A stretch of 64,000 nucleotides of DNA from an uncultured Christensenella sp. (GTDB lineage: Bacteria; Bacillota; Clostridia; Christensenellales; Borkfalkiaceae). The stretch spans positions 248,001 through 312,000 of the forward strand of contig CAJTQF010000001.1 in the NCBI GenBank assembly GCA_910578565.1. Reading direction: 5' to 3'. Made by a program: the position numbers and the translations under genes. This document shows, piece after piece, positions 16,106-24,389 of this stretch. Within the stretch, counting starts at the first letter, position 1; each line of letters opens with the position of its first letter. The notes below the pieces were generated by a model that was given only the letters and a program-made list of their open reading frames with translations, was not told the DNA's origin and searched no databases.

Positions 16106-17311
16106 TTATTTACTATGCTTTTCTCTATATTCGTTCGGTGTTTTGCCTGTAAATTTTTTGAAAACTTTGGAAAAATGACTTTGTGAAGCAAAGCCTAAAT
16201 ATGAGCTTATTGCAAGTGATGTTTTATCGGAATATCGGAGAAGTCTTTTCGCTTCTTCGATTTTTTCTTGCATAATAAAATCAGTAAGATTGATTCCCGT
16301 TTCTGCTTTGAATTTGGTGGAGAGTCGGGAACGGCTTATAAAAAGATATTCTGCAATATCTTCCGTAGAGATAGCGTCAGACAAATGGTGTTGAATATAG
16401 TTTGAAATATCAATAACGAGTTTAGAGGGGTTTTTGCCGAGCCTTATTCTTTCAACCCGTTCTGTAAAGTCCATAACCATACGGTATTGCAAATTTGTCA
16501 GATTTACCGTGCTGCTTAAAAGTTCGCATTTTTGGATATATGAATCGGAAAGAGAAAGGGCGTCATCAACGTCCATACCGCCACGGATAGCATTACGGGA
16601 AGCAAGAGTAGCGGTAACGATAAAGATATTCTTTTGTTGCCGAAGTTGGTTGCTTGAGAGGATTCCTGCGCGTACAGCGGGTGCTTTATCTATCCATTCC
16701 CGAAGAGCCGCCGTGTCGCCTTTACGAACAATATTCATAAGCGTTTGCTCAATGGCAAGAGTGTTATGTATTTCTTGCTGCTGTTTAATTTCTGTTAATG
16801 CATCGAAATTTTTATTCGTTCTTTCATTTTCAAATTGCTGTTTTATTTCCGTTTGTTGGAACTCGTAGATTTGTATATCTTCGAGCTTGATTTTTTCTTT
16901 ATTGAAAATATGATTTAGAACGCACAAAATTTGCATAATGCTTTCGAGCGGCATAGGAACAATGCTTTTCATTGCCTGCACAAACTCATCCGCAATTTCA
17001 TTTACCAAGTCTAATTGAAAGGCAAGCTCACGCAAATCTTTTTCGTTTGCGGGAAGCTGTCTTGTAGGCCCGATAACGATTTTATATTGTAAAAAATTTA
17101 TTACGCCGTAGTAATTAAAAAACGGGGTAATGTAGTATCCGAGATTTGTCTTTATCTTAAAAATATCTTCTGAATAAAGAGTGATTGGATCTTTTGGCAG
17201 ATTAGCGAGAGAATGGTAGAAAACCTGTTTATCGTTTTCATAAAGTCGAACAGGTATTCCCGAAAGGTTACCGATAACGGTGCAGATGTATTGTAAATCG
17301 AAATTTTCCAT
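16106..17311 (-). CDS. AraC-family transcriptional regulator of the rhamnoside locus
   Basis: The 401-residue protein has a poorly conserved N-terminal sensor region with a helical, Gln/Glu-rich middle (about 150-190). Two AraC-type helix-turn-helix motifs occupy the last 105 residues (ISTEDIAEYLFISRSRLSTKF and AISSYLGFASQSHFSKVFKK). It is divergent from the GH3 gene that opens the rhamnoside operon. AraC proteins usually activate adjacent sugar operons in response to the sugar, so rhamnose or a rhamnoside is the likely effector. This is inferred from position. It is not an orthologue I can assign to RhaR or RhaS. Confidence 0.85.
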   Translation of the reverse strand: MENFDLQYICTVIGNLSGIPVRLYENDKQVFYHSLANLPKDPITLYSEDIFKIKTNLGYYITPFFNYYGVINFLQYKIVIGPTRQLPANEKDLRELAFQLDLVNEIADEFVQAMKSIVPMPLESIMQILCVLNHIFNKEKIKLEDIQIYEFQQTEIKQQFENERTNKNFDALTEIKQQQEIHNTLAIEQTLMNIVRKGDTAALREWIDKAPAVRAGILSSNQLRQQKNIFIVTATLASRNAIRGGMDVDDALSLSDSYIQKCELLSSTVNLTNLQYRMVMDFTERVERIRLGKNPSKLVIDISNYIQHHLSDAISTEDIAEYLFISRSRLSTKFKAETGINLTDFIMQEKIEEAKRLLRYSDKTSLAISSYLGFASQSHFSKVFKKFTGKTPNEYREKHSK

Positions 17312-17511
17312 AAAACAATTATATCATAAATGTAACAAATAATCAAGCGACTAAATATTGATAATATTTTTCATTTTGTTAATATGTAACAGATTTTATT
17401 CTTTTTTGGCAAAAAGATAAAACAACTGTTACGGAATTAAAACAAATATTATAGAAAACGGGTAGCTTTAAGTGCTATAATATATTCAGTAATATTACAG
17501 GGGATAATGGC
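17312..17511 (+). promoter_or_regulatory. Rhamnoside operon control region
   Basis: TATAAT (17476-17481) with an extended -10 TGC has no recognisable -35, as expected for an activator-dependent promoter. Two direct ATGTAACA copies (17330-17337 and 17384-17391) and an inverted TGTTAC (17427-17432) are candidate AraC half-sites. The GTG start of the first GH3 gene follows CAGGGGATA. Confidence 0.5.
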
Positions 17512-19947
17512 GTGAATATATCTGATTTACTTAAAAAATTAACGGTAGAGGAAAAGGCGGCCCTTTTGGCAGGTACCGACTTTATGTACACCAATCCCGT
17601 GCCGAGGCTGGGTATCAAGTCGGTAAGAATGTCGGACGGACCGCACGGACTTCGTGTGCAGAAAGAAGGCGGCGATAACGGCGTGAACGGCAGCGAACCT
17701 GCAACCTGTTTTCCTACGGCGGTAACTACGGCATCGGGTTGGAACCCCGAAAATACGTATAAGATGGGTAAAGCTATAGGCGAGGAGGCGTTGCATTACG
17801 GCATAGACGTTTTGCTCGGTCCCGGGGCGTGCATCAAGCGTAATCCGCTGTGCGGACGAAACTTTGAGTATTTTTCGGAGGACCCGTACCTTGCAGGCAA
17901 GATGGGTGCGGCGGAAGTTAACGGCGTGCAAAGTCAAGGCGTGGGCGTTTCGGTAAAACACTTTGCCTTGAACAACGCCGAAAATTTCCGTTTTATGGGC
18001 GATTCCATATGCGATATGAGAGCCATAAGGGAAATCTATTTAAAGGTCTTTGAAATCATAGTAAAAGAGAGTAAACCGCACACAATGATGTGCGCTTACA
18101 ATAAAATCAACGGCGAATACTGCTCGGAAAACAAATGGCTGCTAAATGACGTTCTTCGCAATGAGTGGGGTTTCGACGGCGTAGTTATGTCCGATTGGGG
18201 CGCAACGCACGACAGAGTAAAAGGTGTATCGGCAGGACTTGATTTGGAAATGCCGGGCGATACCGATATTTGCCGTAAGTGGATAATTGAAAGCGTAAAT
18301 GACGGAACGCTTAAAATAGAAGATTTAGATAAGGCGGTGGAAAATGTCCTGCGCCTTGTTCAGCGTTATGAAAAAAATCCGAAAGGCGTTGACGTCGATT
18401 GGGAAGCGCACAATGCGCTTGCCGCCGAGATTGCGGAAGATTGCGCTGTGTTGTTAAAAAACGACGGCGTATTGCCGCTTGATAAAAGCGAGAGGATTCT
18501 TGTGGTCGGGGATTTATTTGATAAAATGCGTTATCAGGGTGCGGGTAGTTCAATGATAAATCCCACGTTTTTGACTACGCCTAAAACGGCGTTTGATAAG
18601 CAAAAGGTAACGTATAAATTCTGTCGTGGATATGCAGAAAACAAGCTCGAAGCCGATGATAAGTTCATAGCGGAAGCCGTGGCAAAAGCAAAGGGATATG
18701 ATAAAGTTCTCGTTTTTGCGGGGCTTACGGATTACGTTGAGAGCGAGGGCGGCGACAGGGAAAATATGAAGCTGCCCGAAAATCAACTTGCCGTAATAGA
18801 CGCACTTATAAAGGCGGGCAAAAAGGTAGTCGTCGTGCTGTACGGCGGTTCGCCTATGGAATTACCGTTTGCGGATAGTGTGAGTGCAATTCTTAATATG
18901 TACTTGCCGGGGCAGAACGGTGGAACGGCAACGTACAACTTACTTTTCGGCGTAAAATCGCCTTGCGGTAAACTTGCCGAAACTTGGGTAAAGAGTTATG
19001 CGGACGTGCCGTTTGGAAAGGATTTTTCAAAGACTGTAAACGAAATTTATAAAGAGAGCATTTTCGTCGGTTATCGTTATTATCTCACGGCAAACAAAGA
19101 AGTAAGGTATCCGTTCGGTTACGGTCTTTCCTATACGACTTTCGATTATCGGGATATGCAGGTTGAAGAAACCGATTCCGAATACAAAGTATCGTGCGAA
19201 ATCGTAAATAACGGAAAGTATGACGGTGCGGAAATCGTGCAGCTATACGACAAAGCCCCGCAAGGAGTGTTCAAGCCGATAAAGGAATTGAAAGGCTTTA
19301 CGAAAGTTTATTTGAAAGCGGGCGAAAGCAAAAAAGTAGCGATTACGGTAAAGAAAGACGATTTATGTTATTGGAACGTAAAAGAAAACCGTTGGGCAAC
19401 GGAAAGTGGCGAATACGATTTACAGCTCTGTTCGGACTGTCAAACGGTAAAATTAAGTCAAACGGTAACGGTAGTGGGTGATGAAGCCCATACGCCCTAT
19501 TCCGAAGCGGTAAATGCGGCATATTGCGAAGGCAATTTGCAAATAAGAGATAAAATTTTCGAGGAAATGAGCGGACTGAAAATCCCCGAACTTCCGCCGA
19601 AAAAACCTATCAGGCTTGAAAGTCGTTTTACGGATATGCGGGCGACGTTTATGGGTAAGATCCTTTATAACGCCGTGTTGTCCGTAGCGAAAAAGGACAT
19701 GAAAAAGGCGAAAAAACTTCCCGAAGGAGCAGAGCGAGATAACAAGATAAAAGGCGCAATGTTCTTAAAAAGAATACTCGAAAGCAACTCAATTATTACA
19801 ATGTCGATGTCAGCGGGTACAAATTGTCCGTATAACTTTGCACAAGGGTTTGTCAATATGGCAAACGGACATTTATTCAAAGGGATCAAGTGCTTTTGCA
19901 CAAAAATAAAAGTTCCAAAATTGCCAAAAGAAAAGGAGGAAAAATAA
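17512..19947 (+). CDS. GH3 beta-glycosidase, canonical domain order
   Basis: Family GH3 enzymes retain configuration while releasing beta-linked glucose or similar sugars. The 811-residue protein has the TIM-barrel domain first with the nucleophile Asp228 in VVMSDW. The KHFALNNAE and GRNFEYFSEDP motifs precede it, and the alpha/beta-sandwich and fibronectin-III-like domains follow (FGYGLSYTTFDY). No signal peptide is seen, so it should act in the cytoplasm. It opens the rhamnoside operon and ends 1 bp before the transporter start. A beta-glucosidase trimming rhamnosyl-glucosides is the likely role, but the exact substrate is unknown. Confidence 0.93.
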   Translation: MNISDLLKKLTVEEKAALLAGTDFMYTNPVPRLGIKSVRMSDGPHGLRVQKEGGDNGVNGSEPATCFPTAVTTASGWNPENTYKMGKAIGEEALHYGIDVLLGPGACIKRNPLCGRNFEYFSEDPYLAGKMGAAEVNGVQSQGVGVSVKHFALNNAENFRFMGDSICDMRAIREIYLKVFEIIVKESKPHTMMCAYNKINGEYCSENKWLLNDVLRNEWGFDGVVMSDWGATHDRVKGVSAGLDLEMPGDTDICRKWIIESVNDGTLKIEDLDKAVENVLRLVQRYEKNPKGVDVDWEAHNALAAEIAEDCAVLLKNDGVLPLDKSERILVVGDLFDKMRYQGAGSSMINPTFLTTPKTAFDKQKVTYKFCRGYAENKLEADDKFIAEAVAKAKGYDKVLVFAGLTDYVESEGGDRENMKLPENQLAVIDALIKAGKKVVVVLYGGSPMELPFADSVSAILNMYLPGQNGGTATYNLLFGVKSPCGKLAETWVKSYADVPFGKDFSKTVNEIYKESIFVGYRYYLTANKEVRYPFGYGLSYTTFDYRDMQVEETDSEYKVSCEIVNNGKYDGAEIVQLYDKAPQGVFKPIKELKGFTKVYLKAGESKKVAITVKKDDLCYWNVKENRWATESGEYDLQLCSDCQTVKLSQTVTVVGDEAHTPYSEAVNAAYCEGNLQIRDKIFEEMSGLKIPELPPKKPIRLESRFTDMRATFMGKILYNAVLSVAKKDMKKAKKLPEGAERDNKIKGAMFLKRILESNSIITMSMSAGTNCPYNFAQGFVNMANGHLFKGIKCFCTKIKVPKLPKEKEEK

Positions 19948-21918
19948 ATGGCAACAGGTAAAATGTTGAATGGTCGTATCTTTGACAGTCGCATACGCTC
20001 AAGAAACATAACGGGGAAAGAAAAATGGCTTGGCTATTTACTCGGTCCGTGCGGTGCATTGTTAATTAATGCTGTTTTAGGGGGATCGTTTTTAAATCAG
20101 TATTGGACTGACGTTTTGAAACTCGGCGGTTTGTGGGGCGGAGCATTCCTCATAGTATTTCCTATTTTTTCTAAAATTTTAGACGCCATAACTAATTTTA
20201 TTATGGGTTGGATTATTGATCGGACAAAAAATAAACAGGGGAAAGCCCGTCCGTATTTGTTGTTATCCGCATTTTTAGTTCCAATTACGGGTATGTTGCT
20301 TTATCTCGTGCCTAATATGTCAATAAGTTGGAAAGCTGTATGGGTAATAATTTCGTATAATCTTTTCTTTTCATTTGCCTATACGATTTATAATATGAGC
20401 CACAATATGATGGTTCCTCTTTCTACCCGTAACTCGTCACAGAGGGGTGTTTTGGCAGTTTTCAATCAAGTGGCTACGATTATGGTTACGGGCATAATAG
20501 CGGCATTAATTTTCCCTATGGTAATTTTACCGATGATTGGTTCCAGCCAAACGTTGTGGATAAGCGTAATGTCGGTTTTATGTATCATTATGTTGCCGGT
20601 TATGCTGTTGGAGTATTACTTTACAAAAGAGAGAGTTACCGAAGAATTAGGAAAAGTAGAAACCGTTAAAATTCCTTATAAAATGCAAATAAAAGCTGTG
20701 TTTTCAGATAAATATATTGTTTTTCTTTTAGTGTATAGCTTGATTTATACATTGGGCGGAACTTTGAAAAACAGCGCTTTAATATATTATTGCAACTATG
20801 TTTTGGGTACATATAACGACGGTATAACGCAAACTTTAATTTCCGTAATCGGCGGTATTCCAATGGGTATCGGTATCTTTGCCGTATGGCCGCTTGCTAA
20901 AAAATTCGGTAAGAAAAACGTGACTGTTGCGGGATTTGTTTTTTATGCCGTCGGTAGCGCGATTTGTTGGATGGTTCCTACAAATTTGATTGTGGTTTTA
21001 ATAGGACAGTTTATCAAGAATATCGGCGGACTGCCGTGCGCTTATATCTTTATGTCGCTATTTTCCGATTCATTTGACCATTTGGAATGGAAGACGGGAT
21101 TCAGAAGCGATAGCTTGGCAATGTCGATTTATTCTACGATAACAATCGTATTAATGGGGGTTGGACTTGCCATTCTGAATGCGGCTCTGAATGCAAGCGG
21201 ATATATACCGCCGCTCAACGTAACGGATTTGAGCGAGGCAGAAGCTATCCTTGCACAAAACGGTTGGCTTTCTCAATTAGATTTAAGCTCTTACAAAATG
21301 GCGATTGACGGTACGTTTACCGTAGGTATAAAACAGCCCGGAAGCGCTTTAAACGCCATATCGTTTTTGTTTGTAGGACTTGAAGTTATTACGGGAATAC
21401 TGAGTGCGATATTGTTGGCGTTTGTCGGCGTCGAAAAGACGTTGGAAAGAAAGCAAAAGATAATACGCGAACGTCAAAAAGAGGCTTGTGAAAAGAGCGG
21501 TAAAGTCTGGGTAGAACCCGAAGTGCAGCTGGAGATGGATCAGCAGTTGGCAGATGAAGAAGCAGAGGCAATTTTCCGTTCGGAATTAAAATCCAAATGT
21601 GAAAAGAAGGGATTAAATTACGAAGAGGAACTTGAAAAGCATATCAGACTAATTTCCGAAAAGAATGCAAAAGAAGCCGAAAAGAAACGTTTGGCGGAAG
21701 AAAAGCAAGCTGCAAAATTAAAAGCAGCGGAAGAAAAGCAGACAGCCAGACTTGCCAAACTGACTCCTCAGCAGCTTGTCGCTCGTGAAGAGAAAGCAAG
21801 AAGGCGTCGGGAACGTATTGACGCCGCTTGGGCAATTGAGCTTGAAAAAGGCAACGCAAGTTATCAAAAAATGCAGGATTTACTTAAAAAGTACGCTGAA
21901 AAGAAGGAGAAATATTAA
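19948..21918 (+). CDS. GPH-family sugar:cation symporter with long coiled-coil tail
   Basis: The first 490 or so residues form about 12 membrane segments of the glycoside-pentoside-hexuronide symporter family (FSKILDAITNFIMGWIIDRTKNKQGKARPYLL is the diagnostic loop). The last roughly 160 residues are a highly charged Lys/Glu/Ala coiled coil that ordinary GPH transporters of 450-500 residues lack. Between two glycosidase genes, it most likely imports the rhamnose-containing glycosides they cut. It overlaps the next GH3 start by 1 bp. Confidence 0.88.
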   Translation: MATGKMLNGRIFDSRIRSRNITGKEKWLGYLLGPCGALLINAVLGGSFLNQYWTDVLKLGGLWGGAFLIVFPIFSKILDAITNFIMGWIIDRTKNKQGKARPYLLLSAFLVPITGMLLYLVPNMSISWKAVWVIISYNLFFSFAYTIYNMSHNMMVPLSTRNSSQRGVLAVFNQVATIMVTGIIAALIFPMVILPMIGSSQTLWISVMSVLCIIMLPVMLLEYYFTKERVTEELGKVETVKIPYKMQIKAVFSDKYIVFLLVYSLIYTLGGTLKNSALIYYCNYVLGTYNDGITQTLISVIGGIPMGIGIFAVWPLAKKFGKKNVTVAGFVFYAVGSAICWMVPTNLIVVLIGQFIKNIGGLPCAYIFMSLFSDSFDHLEWKTGFRSDSLAMSIYSTITIVLMGVGLAILNAALNASGYIPPLNVTDLSEAEAILAQNGWLSQLDLSSYKMAIDGTFTVGIKQPGSALNAISFLFVGLEVITGILSAILLAFVGVEKTLERKQKIIRERQKEACEKSGKVWVEPEVQLEMDQQLADEEAEAIFRSELKSKCEKKGLNYEEELEKHIRLISEKNAKEAEKKRLAEEKQAAKLKAAEEKQTARLAKLTPQQLVAREEKARRRRERIDAAWAIELEKGNASYQKMQDLLKKYAEKKEKY

Positions 21919-24356
21919 TGACCGCGAAGTTTGATGAAGCAGCTTCCGAGCTGGAACAACGAAATTCGGAATTATCGTTGGAAGTCGCCCGTGAAGGAAT
22001 CGTATTGCTTGAAAATAACGGCGTGTTGCCGTTGCAATGTAAAAAAATAGCGTTGTACGGCGCGGGTGCAAGGCATACGTCAAAATGCGGTACAGGAAGC
22101 GGAGAGGTGAATAACCGGCACAGTGTTTCTGTCGAAGAAGGATTGGAGGCATGCGGATTACAGGTTACGACAAAGATGTGGTTGGACGCTTGCGACGAAC
22201 AAATGCACCGCGGTGAAGAGGAGCGCGATGCCAAAATTAAGCAAATAGCAAAAAAATATAACGTTTTTCAATTTTGGGATTTGATGAATGCGATTGCGCT
22301 TCCTATCGTTTATCCCACAGGACGCGATATAACCGAGCGCGACGTTGCAGATTCCGATACGGATACCGCACTTTACGTTTTGACGCGACAGGCGGGCGAA
22401 GGTATGGATAGGCGTGTTAAGAAAGGCGAGTATAATTTTGACGATAAAGAAATCCGCGACCTTAAATTCATTTCGGAGCACTATAAAAACACCATACTTG
22501 TTCTCAATACGGGTGCATGTATTGATGTAAATCCTTTGCTCGAAATGAAGCTCGGCGCAGTCGTTTTTATGGGGCAGGCAGGGCAAAACGGAGGTTTGGC
22601 TTTAGCGCATTTGTTATTGGGAAAACAAAATTTTTGCGGAAAGCTTGCTGCAACCTGGGCTAAAAATTTACAGGACCTTCCTTGCTCTGATTCGTTCAGT
22701 TATTTGGACGGAAACACAGACAGAGAGCTTTATAAAGACGGTATTTACATCGGATACAGATATTTTGACACATTCGATATCAAACCTAAATATGCTTTCG
22801 GATACGGGCTTTCCTATACCGAATTTGAAATCAAAGCAAAGGCGGAATTATCGGGCGGGGAAGTTACGGTAAAAGCGCAAGTTGAAAATATAGGAAAAAC
22901 AGCGGGTAAAGAGGTCGTTCAAATATATTTATCTTGCCCGTCGGGGAAAATCAAACGCGAATATCAGCAGTTAGCCGCCTTTGCAAAAACCGATTTGATA
23001 GCGGTTGGAGAATGCGGAACGGTAACGGCGGGGTTTGAATTAAAAGATTTTGCCGCATACGACGAAACGCGTTCCTGTTTCATTTTAGAAAAAGGTAATT
23101 ATATCGTCAGAGTCGGTAACTCTTCCCGTAATACAACGCCTGTCGCAACTATTGTGGTCGATAGGGAATTTATTGTAGAAAAATGCAAACCGATTGAATT
23201 TGCACAATGCAGAGTTGAAGAAATTGTCGCGCCCGTTCGTTATGGGGAAGAAGAACCCGTAGGCGATATTCTGCATTTGGACGAAAATGCGATACAGTTT
23301 GTTCAAAATAATTACGATGCTCCCCAAGTGAATATTTTGCCCGAAACGAAAAAAATGAACGCCAAAGAATTAACTTGTCTATGCGTTGGAGATCCAACTT
23401 TGATGAGCGGCGGAATACCCGGCGTTGTCGGCGCAAGCGGACAAATAGACACAAAGGTTTGTAAAAAATACGGATATCATCCCACCGTTATGGCGGACGG
23501 TCCTGCAGGAATAAGAATTTCGATGAAATACGCCGTTGAACCCAACGGCAAGATTAAAACAGGCGGCAAATTGCCTCAGGACTTAGTGAAAGCTAAAAAA
23601 CTGTTCAGATTTTTAGACCGCATATGGAGTAAAACAAGTAAAAAGGCAAAACTTGTTTATCAGTTTTGTACGGCATGGCCGAGCGCGACGGTTCAAGCGC
23701 AGACTTTTTCACCCGCTTTAGTCAGGCAAATCGGTATAGCTACTTCTTGCGAAATGCAACAATATAAAGTAGGAATATGGTTGGCGCCCGGTATGAATAT
23801 ACAACGGCATCCTCTTTGCGGAAGAAATTACGAATATTATTCCGAAGACCCTATACTTACAGCAGAAATGGCAAGCGCATTGACGTTGGGCGTTCAGAGT
23901 AATGAACGTTGCGCAGTCACTATTAAACATTTTTGCTGTAACAATCAGGAAGATAATCGTATGAAATCGTCCAGCGAAGTCAATGAGCGTGCGTTAAGAG
24001 AGATTTATCTTAAAGCGTTCAAGCTAACGGTAAGAAAAGCACAGCCGAAATGCGTTATGTCAAGTTACAATAAAGTAAACGGTACATACGTTAACAGTTC
24101 GTATGACCTTATTACAAACATATTACGTTGCGAATTCGGGTTTGACGGAGTTGTAATGACCGATTGGCAAAGCGTCGCAAAAGATCAAGCGGTAGCGGGA
24201 GAAACTATTTGCGCCGAAAACGATTTAATTATGGCAGGAGATAAGTTTCAGCATAAAGAGTTGTTAAAAGCAGTTAAATCGGGGAAAGTTGCAAAAACTT
24301 CGCTACAAAAGTGCGCGAGTAGGATTTTGAATTTGTGCAAACATCTGAACTCATAG
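21918..24356 (+). CDS. GH3 beta-glycosidase with permuted domain order
   Basis: The 812-residue protein begins with what is normally the C-terminal alpha/beta-sandwich of GH3 (REGIVLLENNGVLPL near residue 30), then the fibronectin-III-like domain (FGYGLSYTEFEI). The TIM-barrel with GRNYEYYSEDP and the nucleophile Asp749 in VVMTDW comes last. Such circularly permuted GH3 enzymes are known, for example in Ruminococcus. No signal peptide is present. It shares the operon with a canonical GH3, so the two probably split different beta-glycosides. Confidence 0.9.
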   Translation: MTAKFDEAASELEQRNSELSLEVAREGIVLLENNGVLPLQCKKIALYGAGARHTSKCGTGSGEVNNRHSVSVEEGLEACGLQVTTKMWLDACDEQMHRGEEERDAKIKQIAKKYNVFQFWDLMNAIALPIVYPTGRDITERDVADSDTDTALYVLTRQAGEGMDRRVKKGEYNFDDKEIRDLKFISEHYKNTILVLNTGACIDVNPLLEMKLGAVVFMGQAGQNGGLALAHLLLGKQNFCGKLAATWAKNLQDLPCSDSFSYLDGNTDRELYKDGIYIGYRYFDTFDIKPKYAFGYGLSYTEFEIKAKAELSGGEVTVKAQVENIGKTAGKEVVQIYLSCPSGKIKREYQQLAAFAKTDLIAVGECGTVTAGFELKDFAAYDETRSCFILEKGNYIVRVGNSSRNTTPVATIVVDREFIVEKCKPIEFAQCRVEEIVAPVRYGEEEPVGDILHLDENAIQFVQNNYDAPQVNILPETKKMNAKELTCLCVGDPTLMSGGIPGVVGASGQIDTKVCKKYGYHPTVMADGPAGIRISMKYAVEPNGKIKTGGKLPQDLVKAKKLFRFLDRIWSKTSKKAKLVYQFCTAWPSATVQAQTFSPALVRQIGIATSCEMQQYKVGIWLAPGMNIQRHPLCGRNYEYYSEDPILTAEMASALTLGVQSNERCAVTIKHFCCNNQEDNRMKSSSEVNERALREIYLKAFKLTVRKAQPKCVMSSYNKVNGTYVNSSYDLITNILRCEFGFDGVVMTDWQSVAKDQAVAGETICAENDLIMAGDKFQHKELLKAVKSGKVAKTSLQKCASRILNLCKHLNS

Positions 24357-24389
24357 TATTGTTATATAAAACTTTATTGGAGGACCGAT

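Noticed and set aside
15998..16186. 62-codon frame before the AraC gene
   Set aside because: No ribosome site, overlaps the end of the AraC gene on the other strand, and no domain or composition suggesting a protein.
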